Origin: Agrocybe praecox
Lineage: Eukaryota; Basidiomycota; Agaricomycetes; Agaricales; Agrocybaceae
DNA length: 64,000 nt
NCBI GenBank assembly: GCA_964017145.1
Contig: OZ024842.1
Coordinates: 3,224,001 to 3,288,000, forward strand
Direction of reading: 5' to 3'
Below are positions 11,165 through 20,719 of this stretch, in pieces. Position numbers and translations under genes: made by a program. Under the pieces are notes generated by a model. That model was given only the letters and a program-made list of their open reading frames with translations, did not search any database and was not told where the DNA came from. How positions within the stretch are numbered: position 1 is the first letter of the stretch; each line of letters begins with the position of its first letter.

Positions 11165-11575
11165 ATGAAATCCTTCTTTGCTATTGCTCTGGCCATCGCC
11201 ATCCCATTCGCCATGGCCAATCCCGAGCCACAGACCGACATCATCCTGTGCCCCGACGTTTGTTTGACCACCAAGCCGGTATGCGCCGCCGGATACGCCC
11301 CAACAGGATCCGAAGGATGCTGGGGATGCTGCCAGCCAATTTGCAGGCGCATTTGTCCTACCGCTGCAGGGACCGCACTCCCTGTAGCTCCGCTTTGTTT
11401 GCCTGAGGAAACGTTGACTGCTGCTGATCCAATCACGGGATGCTGGGGATGCTGCAGGCCTGCATGCGGTTCGGTTTGCTCGACCCTGCCCATAGCATGC
11501 CCTCTGTCGATGAAGGCCGTTGGGTCTGCTGGTTGCTGGAGCTGCTGCCCTACCCCCATTGCAGAGACTTTCTAA
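11165..11575 (+). CDS. Small secreted cysteine-rich repeat protein
   Basis: An intronless ORF of 136 residues. The start at 11165 is chosen over an in-frame ATG upstream because it begins a clear signal peptide: MKSFFAIALAIAIPFAMANP. The mature part has about three repeats built on C-P-x2-C, PVC-x-AGYAPTG, then G-CWGCC, with later forms GCWGCCRPACG and GCWSCCPTP. Nearly all Cys residues fall in these repeats, suggesting disulfide-bonded modules. I do not recognise a named Pfam family. The length and Cys content fit fungal small secreted (effector-like) proteins. A decayed relative lies at about 9815-10042. Secretion is supported by sequence; the role is unknown. Confidence 0.8.
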   Translation: MKSFFAIALAIAIPFAMANPEPQTDIILCPDVCLTTKPVCAAGYAPTGSEGCWGCCQPICRRICPTAAGTALPVAPLCLPEETLTAADPITGCWGCCRPACGSVCSTLPIACPLSMKAVGSAGCWSCCPTPIAETF

Positions 11576-11639
11576 GAAGTGAGGGGAGAATTTGAGGCCG
11601 TAGAAAATCTTGCGTAGATGCTTATGTATAGCCCTCAGC

Positions 11640-12211
11640 CACAAGAGAGTTCTGCGATACGAGAATGTATCGTTCTTTTTCGATAACTGAGTCCACGACC
11701 TTGTAGTCAAAATAACCTGCTTGTATTCATCGGGTTGACAAGAAAGTTTCGAGTCCCATGCGTGAGCCGCCAGGTATCGTGGTATGGTAGAATTCGGGTC
11801 TGAACTGGAAGTCTGTAGGAGTTTATATCTCTTCAAATAAATCCAACCAGGAGCGCATGATAACATCGGGATATTTTCTTCGGCGTATCATCGATTGAAT
11901 CCCTCGTACTTTTCAGGGTTCGGAATCATGCCATTAAGAACTAGGATGTGTGAGGTTTCAAGAGCGATTGTATTCGGATGGACTGCTTCGTTGAGTTGCT
12001 CGTACAATCTCCATTGTGTATCGCTACTGTCCATTTCGGATTGATGAACTTGTGGTAAGTTGATTCCTTCAACTAGCAGCACCCGATGTTCCTCAGATTC
12101 GTAAAAAGTCGATCCTGCTGTTCCCAGACCAAACATATTCAAGTTCGAGTCTTGTGTCACGATAAGAGTTGTGCAGCGTATAGCATTTAGCAACGCGACG
12201 TACGAGCCCAT
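11640..12211 (-). pseudogene. EthD/dimeric alpha-beta barrel-like gene with an internal stop
   Basis: One minus-strand frame runs from ATG at 12211 through a TGA at about 11893 and stays open well past it. Around the stop it reads NPEKYEGFNR, stop, YAEENIPMLSCAPGW, and then IPRYLAAHAWDSKL and DEYKQVILTTRSW. From my knowledge of fungal EthD/YCII-like proteins, the usual pattern here is FNxWYxEEHIPxLxxxPGW, so the TGA sits exactly where Trp (TGG) is expected. The C-terminus also lacks a proper stop and runs on antisense to the Cys-rich gene. I read it as a gene inactivated by a single-base nonsense change. The family call is by pattern memory only. Confidence 0.5.
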
Positions 12212-12394
12212 TTTTCGAGCTTGTTGTCAGCGTCGCAATCCCCACGTTCGCGGACGAGAAGTACGAGCTGCATGATGATGGAAAGGAAAAGAGAGGATGA
12301 TGTAACATTGATGGCATAGCGCTGACCACACAATGTTTAAACCTCTTCAATGACCACATTACCTCTCATCTCGAATTTTGAAAAAGAAAGGGAG

Positions 12395-12402
12395 TATATA
12401 AG
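12395..12402 (+). promoter_or_regulatory. TATA box of small ORF
   Basis: TATATAAG lies 82 bp before the ATG at 12477, a typical distance for highly expressed fungal genes. Confidence 0.45.
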
Positions 12403-12476
12403 GACCCCAAAGAATTTTCAATGCCATAGTACTCAGCCTTCCAATTTTTTTAATCACCCAGTAATCATGGTCAAAC

Positions 12477-12649
12477 TCACACCTGTTTTTCTCGCTTTTG
12501 TGGGGCGGGATGCCTTTGCCTCTCCAGTCGAAGGATATTTGTCCGCTGTTGTTGTTGAAATGTCCGACGTCCCATTTAGACGCTTTGGAGTTCCTGTCGT
12601 CGATTTACCCGGTAATGCTACATTTTTGGGCCTGCATACATTAACCTAA
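12477..12649 (+). CDS. Possible small secreted protein (57 residues)
   Basis: The ORF starts MVKLTPVFLAFVGRDAFASP, which resembles a signal peptide interrupted by charged residues, and ends shortly after FGVPVVDLPGNATFLG. A TATA box precedes it and the 5' region is A/T-rich, as in other secreted-protein genes here. It is short and I recognise no family. It may be a fragment of a once longer secreted protein, or the first exon of a gene whose remainder I cannot identify. Confidence 0.3.
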
Positions 12650-12659
12650 ATGCATTCTT

Positions 12660-13358
12660 TTTGAACGATGCATGGGCCGACAGAACAACGTCCCTTCAAA
12701 GTTCAAGCATCCAACCGTGCCAATTCAGAAACTTAAACGCATAATGATGTAGCATACGCGTTAACAAACTTAAAAAATAATAGGCTGCCATGCTGCCTCA
12801 AACCGTCGATGCTGCTCACTGGGCAGCCCCGTTCAGGATGGAAAACGCCAGCAGCTCAGTAAGCAGCAGCGTTGGCGGCGCCGCTTGCACGCAGAAAGTT
12901 CGTTCAGAACGAACATGGTCATTAAAGAGCGAATCTGCCCCCATCCACGTTATATAAAATAACGGCAACGCCCGAGAGCCCCCGGCGCGTGAAGAGGTAA
13001 GGAGAGGGTGCTGAAAAAAGATGCCAACGTCAGTGAGTGCACAGACGTAAAAATTACATAAATAAGAACATACTCTTGTTATTTGTATGAAAGAATCTGA
13101 TCTAATTAAACAAACTGGATACTGGTCATTTATTCAACCCCTGATCGAATTTTTTTTTTGTCAAGTGTTGCGGGCAGATGAGAGGTTTCATGCGAAGAGT
13201 GTCCTGAGCTGTGTCGGGATTTAGCCTGGAAGAACGTGAAGCAGAAGCAAAACTGGATATTAAGATTGACTGTTGGAAGTACATGCACCTCACAATGTGA
13301 TACACGACGTTACCTATTAGTTGTACAGAGAAACAATTGCCCATAAGAAACCCTGCTA
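12660..13358. other. Intergenic region
   Basis: No gene supported. It probably holds the 3' untranslated region of the minus-strand NADH pyrophosphatase. Confidence 0.3.
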
Positions 13359-15051
13359 TCACAAGTTACCCTTCTGAATTTCCTCGCGAGGGAAACCAAC
13401 CTTCCCTTCTGCCCAATCACGAATCAAAACACCGGCAATGGCAGTAACAGGCGGAAGTCTGAAAGGAGGTTCGTCTTTCGCTGCTTCAGGTTCTTTGATT
13501 TCTTCTCTTGGTTTTGCAGTAGTGTCGGCTGATTCGGGGAACGCTTGCGCTGCTGCCTTTTCGTCGGCCCCGGAATTGTTGCGACCTTCCGTGATTTCCT
13601 GTACTTTTTTCCAGTCCGATTTGCGGAAGTGGGTCCCTCTACCGTGGTTAAGTACAGCGAGAACTTCGTCGCGTGTAAACCATCGTGCATCTATATCAAG
13701 GTATTAGTTTTCGATGACGAGTATAGCGTCCAAAATTTACGAACCGGCGAGTTCGTTGTCGAGGTCCGTTCGTATGGGTTTAGAAGAATCTGCTCTGGCA
13801 TAAAATCCAACCATAAGGTTTGCGGGATATGGCTTGTATCCCATCATTAGGTGATGTGTTCTGTCGTTACACATTTTGATAGACATACCCATGGTTGTCC
13901 GGAATGATACTTGATATTCCATACATGCACACCTGCTTCCTCCCACATTTCTCGTCTCACGGCATCTTCGAAGGATTCTCCGGGTTCAATAAATCCCGCG
14001 AGAGCAGAGTAAAATTTGCCGGGGAACCTTCGCTATGTGGATCAAATTAATACATTGCCGCCTTTATTTGCATAAAGACATACCCCTCTACCAAGGAGTA
14101 TTTTGTCCCCGGTCTCATCTATTGCAATCATTATAACGACCGAATCGGTTCTGGGATGAGTGAAATTATGCAGTCCTTTACTTCACAATCGATCAGTGTG
14201 ATGTCCTAATAGAAAAGATGAGACTACTGACGCTGAGGGGCATGGTCTTTTGCCAGTGTTATCTGCCCAGGGGAGTAGTGATGTGCAGTTAATCTTCCAA
14301 CCACCCCACATGGAATATGTGGGAGCGCCACAACCGGGGCAAAACTGACCAAATGACATCAGACACATATAATCGCATAGTGAAGTGTAAACTTTACCTT
14401 GTTGCGTTGGTTCCAATCTACAAGACTCCTAGCGGACGCAAAAATTCCCGCCGTCACGGCATCAATATTTGCCATGAGTGCCCTGGGTTCTGCCCAGCTT
14501 AACTGTTGTTCTTCTTGTCCGGGGGTCGTTGCTTTTAAAATAGCGTCTAATTGTTCTGGAGAGTGCGCTAGATCGGCCACATCCGTTGAAAAATACAATA
14601 TTCCCTCAAGTTTCTTGATAGCCTCGTGTGGGTCCTTAAATTCCGAGGAAGGTAAGGCAGCAGCACCGTCCCCAGAGTGTTGTTCGTGCAAACCGAGGAA
14701 GACGATTCGCAAACCATGGTGTCGCATAGATTCAGTAGCAGAGTGATTGGAGTGACCTTCCTCGACCTCTGGTTCTTGGAATAAATCACCGACTTCTTTA
14801 CCTTGACCGAAATATGGTTCAGGTCCCAGGAAAGCTTTCACATCCGATGTACTAAGGTAAATCGGCACAGGTTTCGATGAGCCGTTCGGTCCTGATGATA
14901 CGAGTGGTTGTCCCGCATTAAAAAGCAACCATCTCGTCAAGGGAATAGCAGCAACTGCATTGAGAAAAGACTGGGATGTTCGAAGCCAAGAAAGACGATT
15001 TAGGGGAGATCCCCCATACATATTAATATGCCTGTAGAGACTCATGAACAA
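13359..15051 (-). CDS. NPY1: NADH pyrophosphatase (Nudix; NPY1/NudC-like)
   Basis: Several exons join into a protein of roughly 480 residues. The N-terminal domain begins MYGGSPLNRLSWLRTS and includes RWLLFNAGQPLVSS. A zinc-ribbon-type segment follows: FCPGCGAPTYSMWGGWKINC, ending KRPCPS. Then comes the Nudix core: GRGRRFPGKFYSALAGFIEP, GESFEDAVRREMWEEAGV (the GX5EX7REUXEEXGU box) and HSGQPWP. The last exon contains DARWFTRDEVLAVLNHG, a low-complexity insert rich in Ala/Glu/Pro, and ends IAGVLIRDWAEGK. The family cleaves NADH and related dinucleotides to NMNH and AMP, typically in peroxisomes, and removes NAD caps from RNA. The extreme C-terminus GNL is not a canonical peroxisomal PTS1. Three possible starts (15051, 15045, 15021) differ by up to 10 residues. 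Confidence 0.92.
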
Positions 15052-15385
15052 CCAAGGCTCATAGAAGAATTACAATGCAACATACGTCTCTGGCATCCTG
15101 AGCAATAGCAGCCCACTGGCGGATAAGAAGGTGTATGAGTAAGAAAAGAAAAGAAAGAACTAAAGATACGCTTTTCCGTGATTGATAAGTCATGTTCTTT
15201 GAATATTCGTCATGCATCTCCATTCGCATTCCGTCGCGGACCGTTTTTCTGAACATGAGTAAGCCGAGTACGTCGACGACGTTTAGATCCTTGAGAATTA
15301 TATTTACAACCAGAGCATGTGCTACGTATCGTCGAGCAAAAAAGAAAAATCTCGAAAATGATTGCCTAGGAGCCAGCGGCAGTTT

Positions 15386-15715
15386 TCAGTCGGAGTTCGT
15401 CACAGCCCCTAACTCAAGCTCGTCCTCTTTCCATCCATCCATTGTGGTAGCTCGTGGCTCGCGGACAATCAAATGCTGCTCATATTTTTGCCTCATGTTT
15501 GCCTCGCAGGCCTTTACCCCATTCTGATACCGACGTCTCTTATAGAAACTTAATCCCAAAATCCTGGAAGGGATTCTGACAAGAATACGGTCTTCGCAAG
15601 ACATACCAGAGATTTCGGCCTTGATCTGCAGGTACTTTGTACACATATACTCTCGGGACGTTCCAACACTTACGCTAGTCCATCCATTGTAGAATAATCG
15701 ACAAAACGAATCCAT
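15386..15715 (-). CDS. Hypothetical small basic protein (about 93-109 residues)
   Basis: A minus-strand frame is open from ATG 15715 to TGA 15386. It starts MDSFCRLFYNGWTS, then after a possible 48-nt in-frame intron continues IKAEISGMSCEDRILVRIPS, FYKRRRYQNGVKACEANMRQ and KYEQHLIVREPRATTMDGW. It is rich in Lys, Arg and Glu, has no membrane segment and no signal peptide. It is transcribed divergently from the F-box gene, whose start is only 26 bp away, so the two may share a promoter. I do not recognise it. Confidence 0.45.
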   Translation of the reverse strand: MDSFCRLFYNGWTSVSVGTSREYMCTKYLQIKAEISGMSCEDRILVRIPSRILGLSFYKRRRYQNGVKACEANMRQKYEQHLIVREPRATTMDGWKEDELELGAVTNSD

Positions 15716-15741
15716 CCACGGGATTCATCTTGTAGGACGGG

Positions 15742-17235
15742 ATGCCGATCCAATTCGACGTCTTTGACCAACAAGTTGGACTCACAAATGCACTGTTACC
15801 CGATCATGAAATTAAGCAAGTGAAAGCAAGGTTCCAAGCCAGGATGCGTGACATTCTCAGAATAGACAAAATCATTAGAAATGGACAGGGGACAGCGGAA
15901 CACCTGGATTATCGCGCTCAACTTGTCGATATTTTGACTCGATACCAAGTTGCCCTTGCCCCCCACAAGAAATTGCCGGTTGAACTCCTGCAGCAAATAT
16001 TCCTCCACGCTTGTCAAGGGTACGACGAATCTTTCCCAAGATATCAGGATCCACCCTTGCTCCTCTGTAGAGTCTGCTCGTCATGGAGGTTTGTTGCCAT
16101 ACATATGCCAGATATCTGGAAATCCCTCCATTTTTATATAGGACACCCATATTCACGATCTCAAAAACTGGATATGGCCAGACTATGGTTTTCTCGAGCA
16201 GACTCGTTGGACTTGTCATTTACTCTGACAGACGACGGTGAAGATCCACAACCTCTAAATTACTTGCAAGGTGTTATTGCACCATTCTCACGACAATTCA
16301 AATACCTCCATCTTGTATTACCGACTTCTCAGATTCAAGCATTCTTTTCGTTACCTCCCAACTCGATGGACGCTCTCGAAGAGCTTCATGTGGTCAATCT
16401 CAAAGTAGCAATGATAAATACACCCCAATGGTCATGCTCTCTGAGTCTATCCAGTCTTCGTCGTCTTCGCCTTCATCTAAGCCCCCTCTTGGACCCGAAG
16501 GTCTTCGTTATGCCCTGGCATCAATTAGAATCCTTTCGATGCGACTCCAACCTTCAATCAGAAGATTGCCACCATCTTTTGTTGAGCTGCCAAAAGCTTA
16601 CGAGGTTCCATGTACGCATTTACGGCATTAAGTATACGACTCCTTTTCCTTATGAGATTCATCTGCCCCACCTCGTTGATCTCTCCGTATACATGTGCGA
16701 CGAGGAAAACTTTGATCTCTTTTTTCTTCCCCTCGTCCTCCGAACCCTTCGTTCGTTCACCCTTTATCATTTTGATGGCCTGCCTTGGTCACCGGGAATG
16801 TACAACAGTCTTTTGGATCGTTCCAAATTCAACTTGGAGGAACTTTATCTCGGAACAATTGACGCTCAACCGGACCAAGTAATAAGGATTCTTGAGCAGA
16901 CACCTTCACTGCGATCAATCACGTTTTCCCATAAAACAGTCATTCTACCAGAGGTTTATGCAAGAATAGGTCGCGCAGAAATTGGACGACATTTAGAACA
17001 ATTGTTCCTCAAGGGAACAAGGCAGTTGGACCCCATCCTCAATATGCTTGAAACGAGGCAGACGTTGACGGTGGAAGAGAATGGATCATTGGCCCCAACA
17101 TCTAAACTCACGTTCATCGAAACGTTTTGTTTGCCGGATGAAATCAATACACATTCGCATCGAATTGAATCTCTGCGGAACAACGGTATCGTGATCAGCC
17201 TCTTGAGTTTCACGGAAGGATACTTTCATTTGTAA
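15742..17235 (+). CDS. F-box domain protein
   Basis: A single-exon gene of 497 residues. An N-terminal helical segment is followed by an F-box at about residues 75-120: KLPVELLQQIFLHACQGYDE, then LLLCRVCSSWRFVAIHMPD and IWKSLHF. The rest is Leu-rich with irregular repeats (LSSLRRLRLHLSPLL, RTLRSFTLYHFDGLP, LEELYLGTI), resembling degenerate LRRs. This architecture is typical of the large F-box families of Agaricomycetes, where the F-box docks on Skp1 in an SCF ubiquitin ligase and the LRR-like part recruits substrate. The start ATG 15742 is the first in the frame. The target is unknown. Confidence 0.85.
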   Translation: MPIQFDVFDQQVGLTNALLPDHEIKQVKARFQARMRDILRIDKIIRNGQGTAEHLDYRAQLVDILTRYQVALAPHKKLPVELLQQIFLHACQGYDESFPRYQDPPLLLCRVCSSWRFVAIHMPDIWKSLHFYIGHPYSRSQKLDMARLWFSRADSLDLSFTLTDDGEDPQPLNYLQGVIAPFSRQFKYLHLVLPTSQIQAFFSLPPNSMDALEELHVVNLKVAMINTPQWSCSLSLSSLRRLRLHLSPLLDPKVFVMPWHQLESFRCDSNLQSEDCHHLLLSCQKLTRFHVRIYGIKYTTPFPYEIHLPHLVDLSVYMCDEENFDLFFLPLVLRTLRSFTLYHFDGLPWSPGMYNSLLDRSKFNLEELYLGTIDAQPDQVIRILEQTPSLRSITFSHKTVILPEVYARIGRAEIGRHLEQLFLKGTRQLDPILNMLETRQTLTVEENGSLAPTSKLTFIETFCLPDEINTHSHRIESLRNNGIVISLLSFTEGYFHL

Positions 17236-17285
17236 TAGGGAAAAATCATTGTTTCTATTCTACATCCATCCAGGACATGGTTGTA

Positions 17286-17918
17286 TCATAGGGGGGGCGG
17301 ACCACCGAACGAAGTCAGCTTCTGGAAGATGCCCAAGAAATCGCCATCCAAATCGACGCGAGAAGCTCGCTTTTCCTGTCACTCACGTAAATAGCAATAA
17401 AAGGAAAAGGGAAATGAAGATTACCTGTGGCGTCTTGTACCATACAGCGAGATAGGTCATCGAACGCTGGGAGCCGTCCTTGAACCGATACGTTGCAACG
17501 ACTTGGACATGAATTTGATTATAAGAGACTCGGACTGCGTCGTGGCGTTAGTAGGAGTGCTTGAGGGTGGATTGACTGCATTGCTTACTTTCTAGTATGC
17601 TACAAGTAGTTAGTTTTAACGAATACACACTTTGCAACGATGCTTAACCTACCGGTGAATAATCTGTGTACATGCTCCATATTCCCATGTAAAAAGTCTC
17701 TCGAGAGCACTTCTCCCTTTCAATGGTGTCGTTTGGGAGAAATTCAAGACAGCTTCTTCATGCAAGAACTTGGGTACCATGTCCACGTTCTTCGCGTCTG
17801 CCATTTGATACATCTAAGGAAAAAGATATCGAGAACTTTTCAAGTAGAAGAGCATAGCGGGACGTACTTCCTGGACCCATGATCTTGCTCTTTCGACATC
17901 TGTCGTCGATAAAGACAT
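17286..17918 (-). CDS. SnoaL/NTF2-like fold protein
   Basis: Exons join in one minus-strand frame: MSLSTTDVERARSWVQE, MYQMADAKNVDMVPKFLHEE, FSQTTPLKGRSALERLFTWE, a micro-exon, then VSYNQIHVQVVATYRFKDGS, MTYLAVWYKTPQ and a last exon ending FQKLTSFGGPPPL. The layout (N-terminal helices, a FxxTPLKGRxAL turn, then two long beta strands) fits the NTF2-like/SnoaL superfamily of small polyketide cyclases, dehydratases and binding proteins. The 11-nt exon at 17589-17599 is required: skipping it breaks the frame. No secretion signal. Substrate cannot be told from sequence. Confidence 0.65.
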
Positions 17919-18233
17919 TATTATTGTAGGGTGCAGTAAAATAGTCGGGTAGGGTTTCCTTCGTTAGGCGATTGTAACAGCAACGACGCATGAAGCTCTT
18001 ATACAAGGCCATCGATACTCAAGCTCTCGCTTCTTCTTTCCTTCAATGTAGCTCCCTCATTCTTATAAATGACTGAACTATAATTTATAACTCGCTGTTG
18101 GGCGGCGGCTGTAGTAATTCGACTTTTCTCGAAACCTTTGAAGACTTTAGTCAATTGCATTCCGTCTGGAAGGATGTTTCGGTACAGATATCTCTTTCCA
18201 GAACCAAAAAATATGATTCCAAAAAGGTCGAAT

Positions 18234-19660
18234 TTACATTGTGGACTCTACTGAAGTATTGTCACGTATCTCTCGGTAAAATGCCGTCTCTACGAAGTAA
18301 CGGTGTCCGACACAATCTTCGCTGGTCAGACGCCTCTGAGGATCATATTCCAGGAGCTGTCTGATGCAGTTCACGAGAGAGTTCGGAGTGTTGGATGGGA
18401 AATAAGAGGCGAAGGGCCTCGGCGTAAACTTAAAGCGACACGACCATGAAACAAAAGTCAACGCCACGGAAACCGCAAGAAGAGGACTGGTAACATACCA
18501 CGGGAAATTCGAAGCCCACATTGCGAGCTAGTTCAAGCCCCGAGGGCCATGCACCTCCATTGGTAGGACTTCCGTTCGGGTCGAAGTAGAGTGCATCTGA
18601 AGGGTGTCCGAGAACTTGGCATATTTTGGTTAATTGATCAATTTGGTCTATGCCGGGGAATAAAGGAGCCAGGTTCAAAACCTCAGCTGCGATGACGCCA
18701 AATGCCCACATATCAATCGCCTTGGTATAATGTTGGTCGAAGAGCATTACTTCCGGAGCGCGATACCAACGAACCGCAACGTACTCCGTATACGGCTCTG
18801 TGGCATTTGTCTCTTTGGCGAGCCCAAAATCACAGAGTTTAACAGTAAGGAAAAGATCCCTTTCTTTGGAACTATGAGTAGACAGAGCTTCTTCCGTAGA
18901 CGTGGGTACAGGGAGATATTCGAAAAGGCCTTGGGTAGTGATGAGGATGTTCTCTGGTAAGATATCTTGGTGAAAGTAGACATTCGAATGCAGGTGAAGC
19001 AATCCTAAAGCAATTTGATGCAGAAGGGAAGAAACAAGGCCTCCAGCAAAGTGACGACCTTTACGAGCCTTAAAAAGGTGGTGCAAATTGCCTTCCAATG
19101 CTTCCATTACCATATAGAGATTGCGGTCACTCGAAGTGAAAAAATAATCGTAAAGCGTAACAATATTCGGATGAAGAGGCAGCAGGCGGAGTATCTGAAA
19201 GAAGCAAGATGTGCGGATAAGCAACTCTGATTAGTACTATGGCAAGGGCTGACGAAATAGTTACAACCTCCAATTCCTTCAACTTTGAGAGCTCAACATT
19301 ATGCGGCACCTTGAGGATCTTTATGGCCACAATCTGTTCATCTTTACCAAAACGAGCCATCGGTGGGAGAGGCGGAGCATCTGCCATAGGGCGAAGTGCA
19401 CTATCCCATTTGCAAAACCACACATCGCTCCTGAATGTATGGTGGATCTGTTTGAGATATGTGAAGCAACGCGTGGATCCTATAGTCGACTCGTTATAAA
19501 ATATTAAAGAAATTTTTCAAAGATTTACTGTACCTTCCATTTGGGCATCTGTGCTTACAGGCGAATCCTCTATAGGGTCAGATAGCTTCGGTATGCCATT
19601 GATCTCGCAACGGTTCCCTGTAGGGTGTGACTGAGCTCCAAAGTTGGATGGTTGAGACAT
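18234..19660 (-). CDS. Ime2/MAK-family protein kinase homolog, probably catalytically impaired
   Basis: About 410 residues over several exons. The N-terminus MSQPSNFGAQSHPTGNRCEI leads to the kinase domain. The ATP-binding Lys is kept (IVAIKILK), as are DFG (VKLCDFGLAKETNA), the APE region (YTEYVAVRWYRAPEV) and lobe-C motifs (AIDMWAFGVIAAEVLNLAPL). However, the Gly-rich loop position reads YLKQIHHTFRSDVWFCKW, with no GxGxxG, and the catalytic loop reads YFHQDILPENILIT where HRDxKPEN is expected. The ITTQGLFEYLP insert after the catalytic loop is a mark of Ime2/MAK-type kinases, which control meiosis. The protein ends soon after lobe C (DNTSVESTM), without the long tail of the family. It is a candidate pseudokinase or decaying paralogue. 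Confidence 0.8.
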
Positions 19661-19738
19661 ATTGAAGTGTATGTGAGAGGATAAAGATGGTTTCTGTATC
19701 AACCCCTCGTTTATGTATGCAACGCTGAGTTACTATTA

Positions 19739-20719
19739 TTATACACTCCACTTCTTGTTGATGAGCGATGACCCCAGAAGCCCTGATAGGCTATGGCTCA
19801 TCAGAGTGATGTATCCAGACAGAAAAGAGTTGTAAAATTGTTTCGGTTGGACATGGTATACAACATTAATGCTGTGCCCTTTTTGCGCGCAATGGAAGAA
19901 GAGTAGAGAAGGAAAAATGTCAGTTAAATTATTGAATGCAGATACGCACACTAAAGGACTTGTAAGTGGTGGTCTTTTGCAAGAGAATGCAATTCCTATC
20001 GAATCCAGGGATCTCGCATTTTGCTCAGCCGAAAGCGGGAGCTCTAATATCAGGGATCCATGCCAAAAGTAGGGAACATTCGAGAGGGAAAAAATATGGC
20101 AAAGGTGAAAGGCAGTAAGTGATGAGTCCCAGCCTCCAGATGGGAATGTCTTGCGTTGTTTTTGTTTTTTGACCCCAAGACGGTGCGCGTGATGGACATC
20201 ATTGTGTCGATCGACTACGTCGAGGTCAACCAATCCCTTTCCTTCTTCCCTTCCACACCACCTGAGCAAAAGTTTTGACCTTGTCTTTTGCTCTTTCCCT
20301 TTCATCACAACAGCGTCTTCCTCTCGAATTTGAGACCTTTCATGTCCAACACCGTGCCAATTAGCCAAAAGTTCAGTGTTTCCGTCGAAAACACGCATAT
20401 AACAGGCCCATTCTGCCACACCTGGCAAAGACGAAGTTACGGAGCATCCAGTAGCGAAATCTGCAGCTTGGGCAGCCTTAAGACTCCACTGAATGCGGCA
20501 ACTATGGCATCCGTGCCTTGGATTTAGAAACATTGCGCCCCAACAGAAAGAAGGATTCTTTATCCCATCCAAAGTCATGCGCATAAGGGTGGCTCTTGTA
20601 CCACAGGTCGGAGGGTGCCTAGGGCTTTTGCGACGTATGCCTCGGGATGAGCACTTTGGACTGTATTCAGAGGTTGAATTGGGCGGATTGGTGTACAGGT
20701 ATGTACGCCCAAACTCCAT
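19739..20719 (-). CDS. Long orphan ORF (326 codons), doubtful
   Basis: An uninterrupted minus-strand ORF starting MEFGRTYLYTNPPNSTSEYS and ending SSLINKKWSV. Its length is unlikely by chance at this base composition. It contains a His/Arg/Lys-rich middle (LDVVDRHNDVHHAHRLG) and hydrophobic patches, with no recognised domain or signal peptide. Other frames in the same region are also partly open. It could be a lineage-specific gene, an old coding relic, or a chance opening. Confidence 0.3.
   Translation of the reverse strand: MEFGRTYLYTNPPNSTSEYSPKCSSRGIRRKSPRHPPTCGTRATLMRMTLDGIKNPSFCWGAMFLNPRHGCHSCRIQWSLKAAQAADFATGCSVTSSLPGVAEWACYMRVFDGNTELLANWHGVGHERSQIREEDAVVMKGKEQKTRSKLLLRWCGREEGKGLVDLDVVDRHNDVHHAHRLGVKKQKQRKTFPSGGWDSSLTAFHLCHIFSLSNVPYFWHGSLILELPLSAEQNARSLDSIGIAFSCKRPPLTSPLVCVSAFNNLTDIFPSLLFFHCAQKGHSINVVYHVQPKQFYNSFLSGYITLMSHSLSGLLGSSLINKKWSV

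Noticed and set aside
11090..11866. 258-codon minus-strand ORF over the Cys-rich gene
   Set aside because: Its 5' part is the tail of the broken EthD-like gene; the rest is antisense to a well-supported secreted protein.
14399..14746. Plus-strand ORF of 115 codons in the NPY1 region
   Set aside because: Antisense shadow of the NPY1 first exon.
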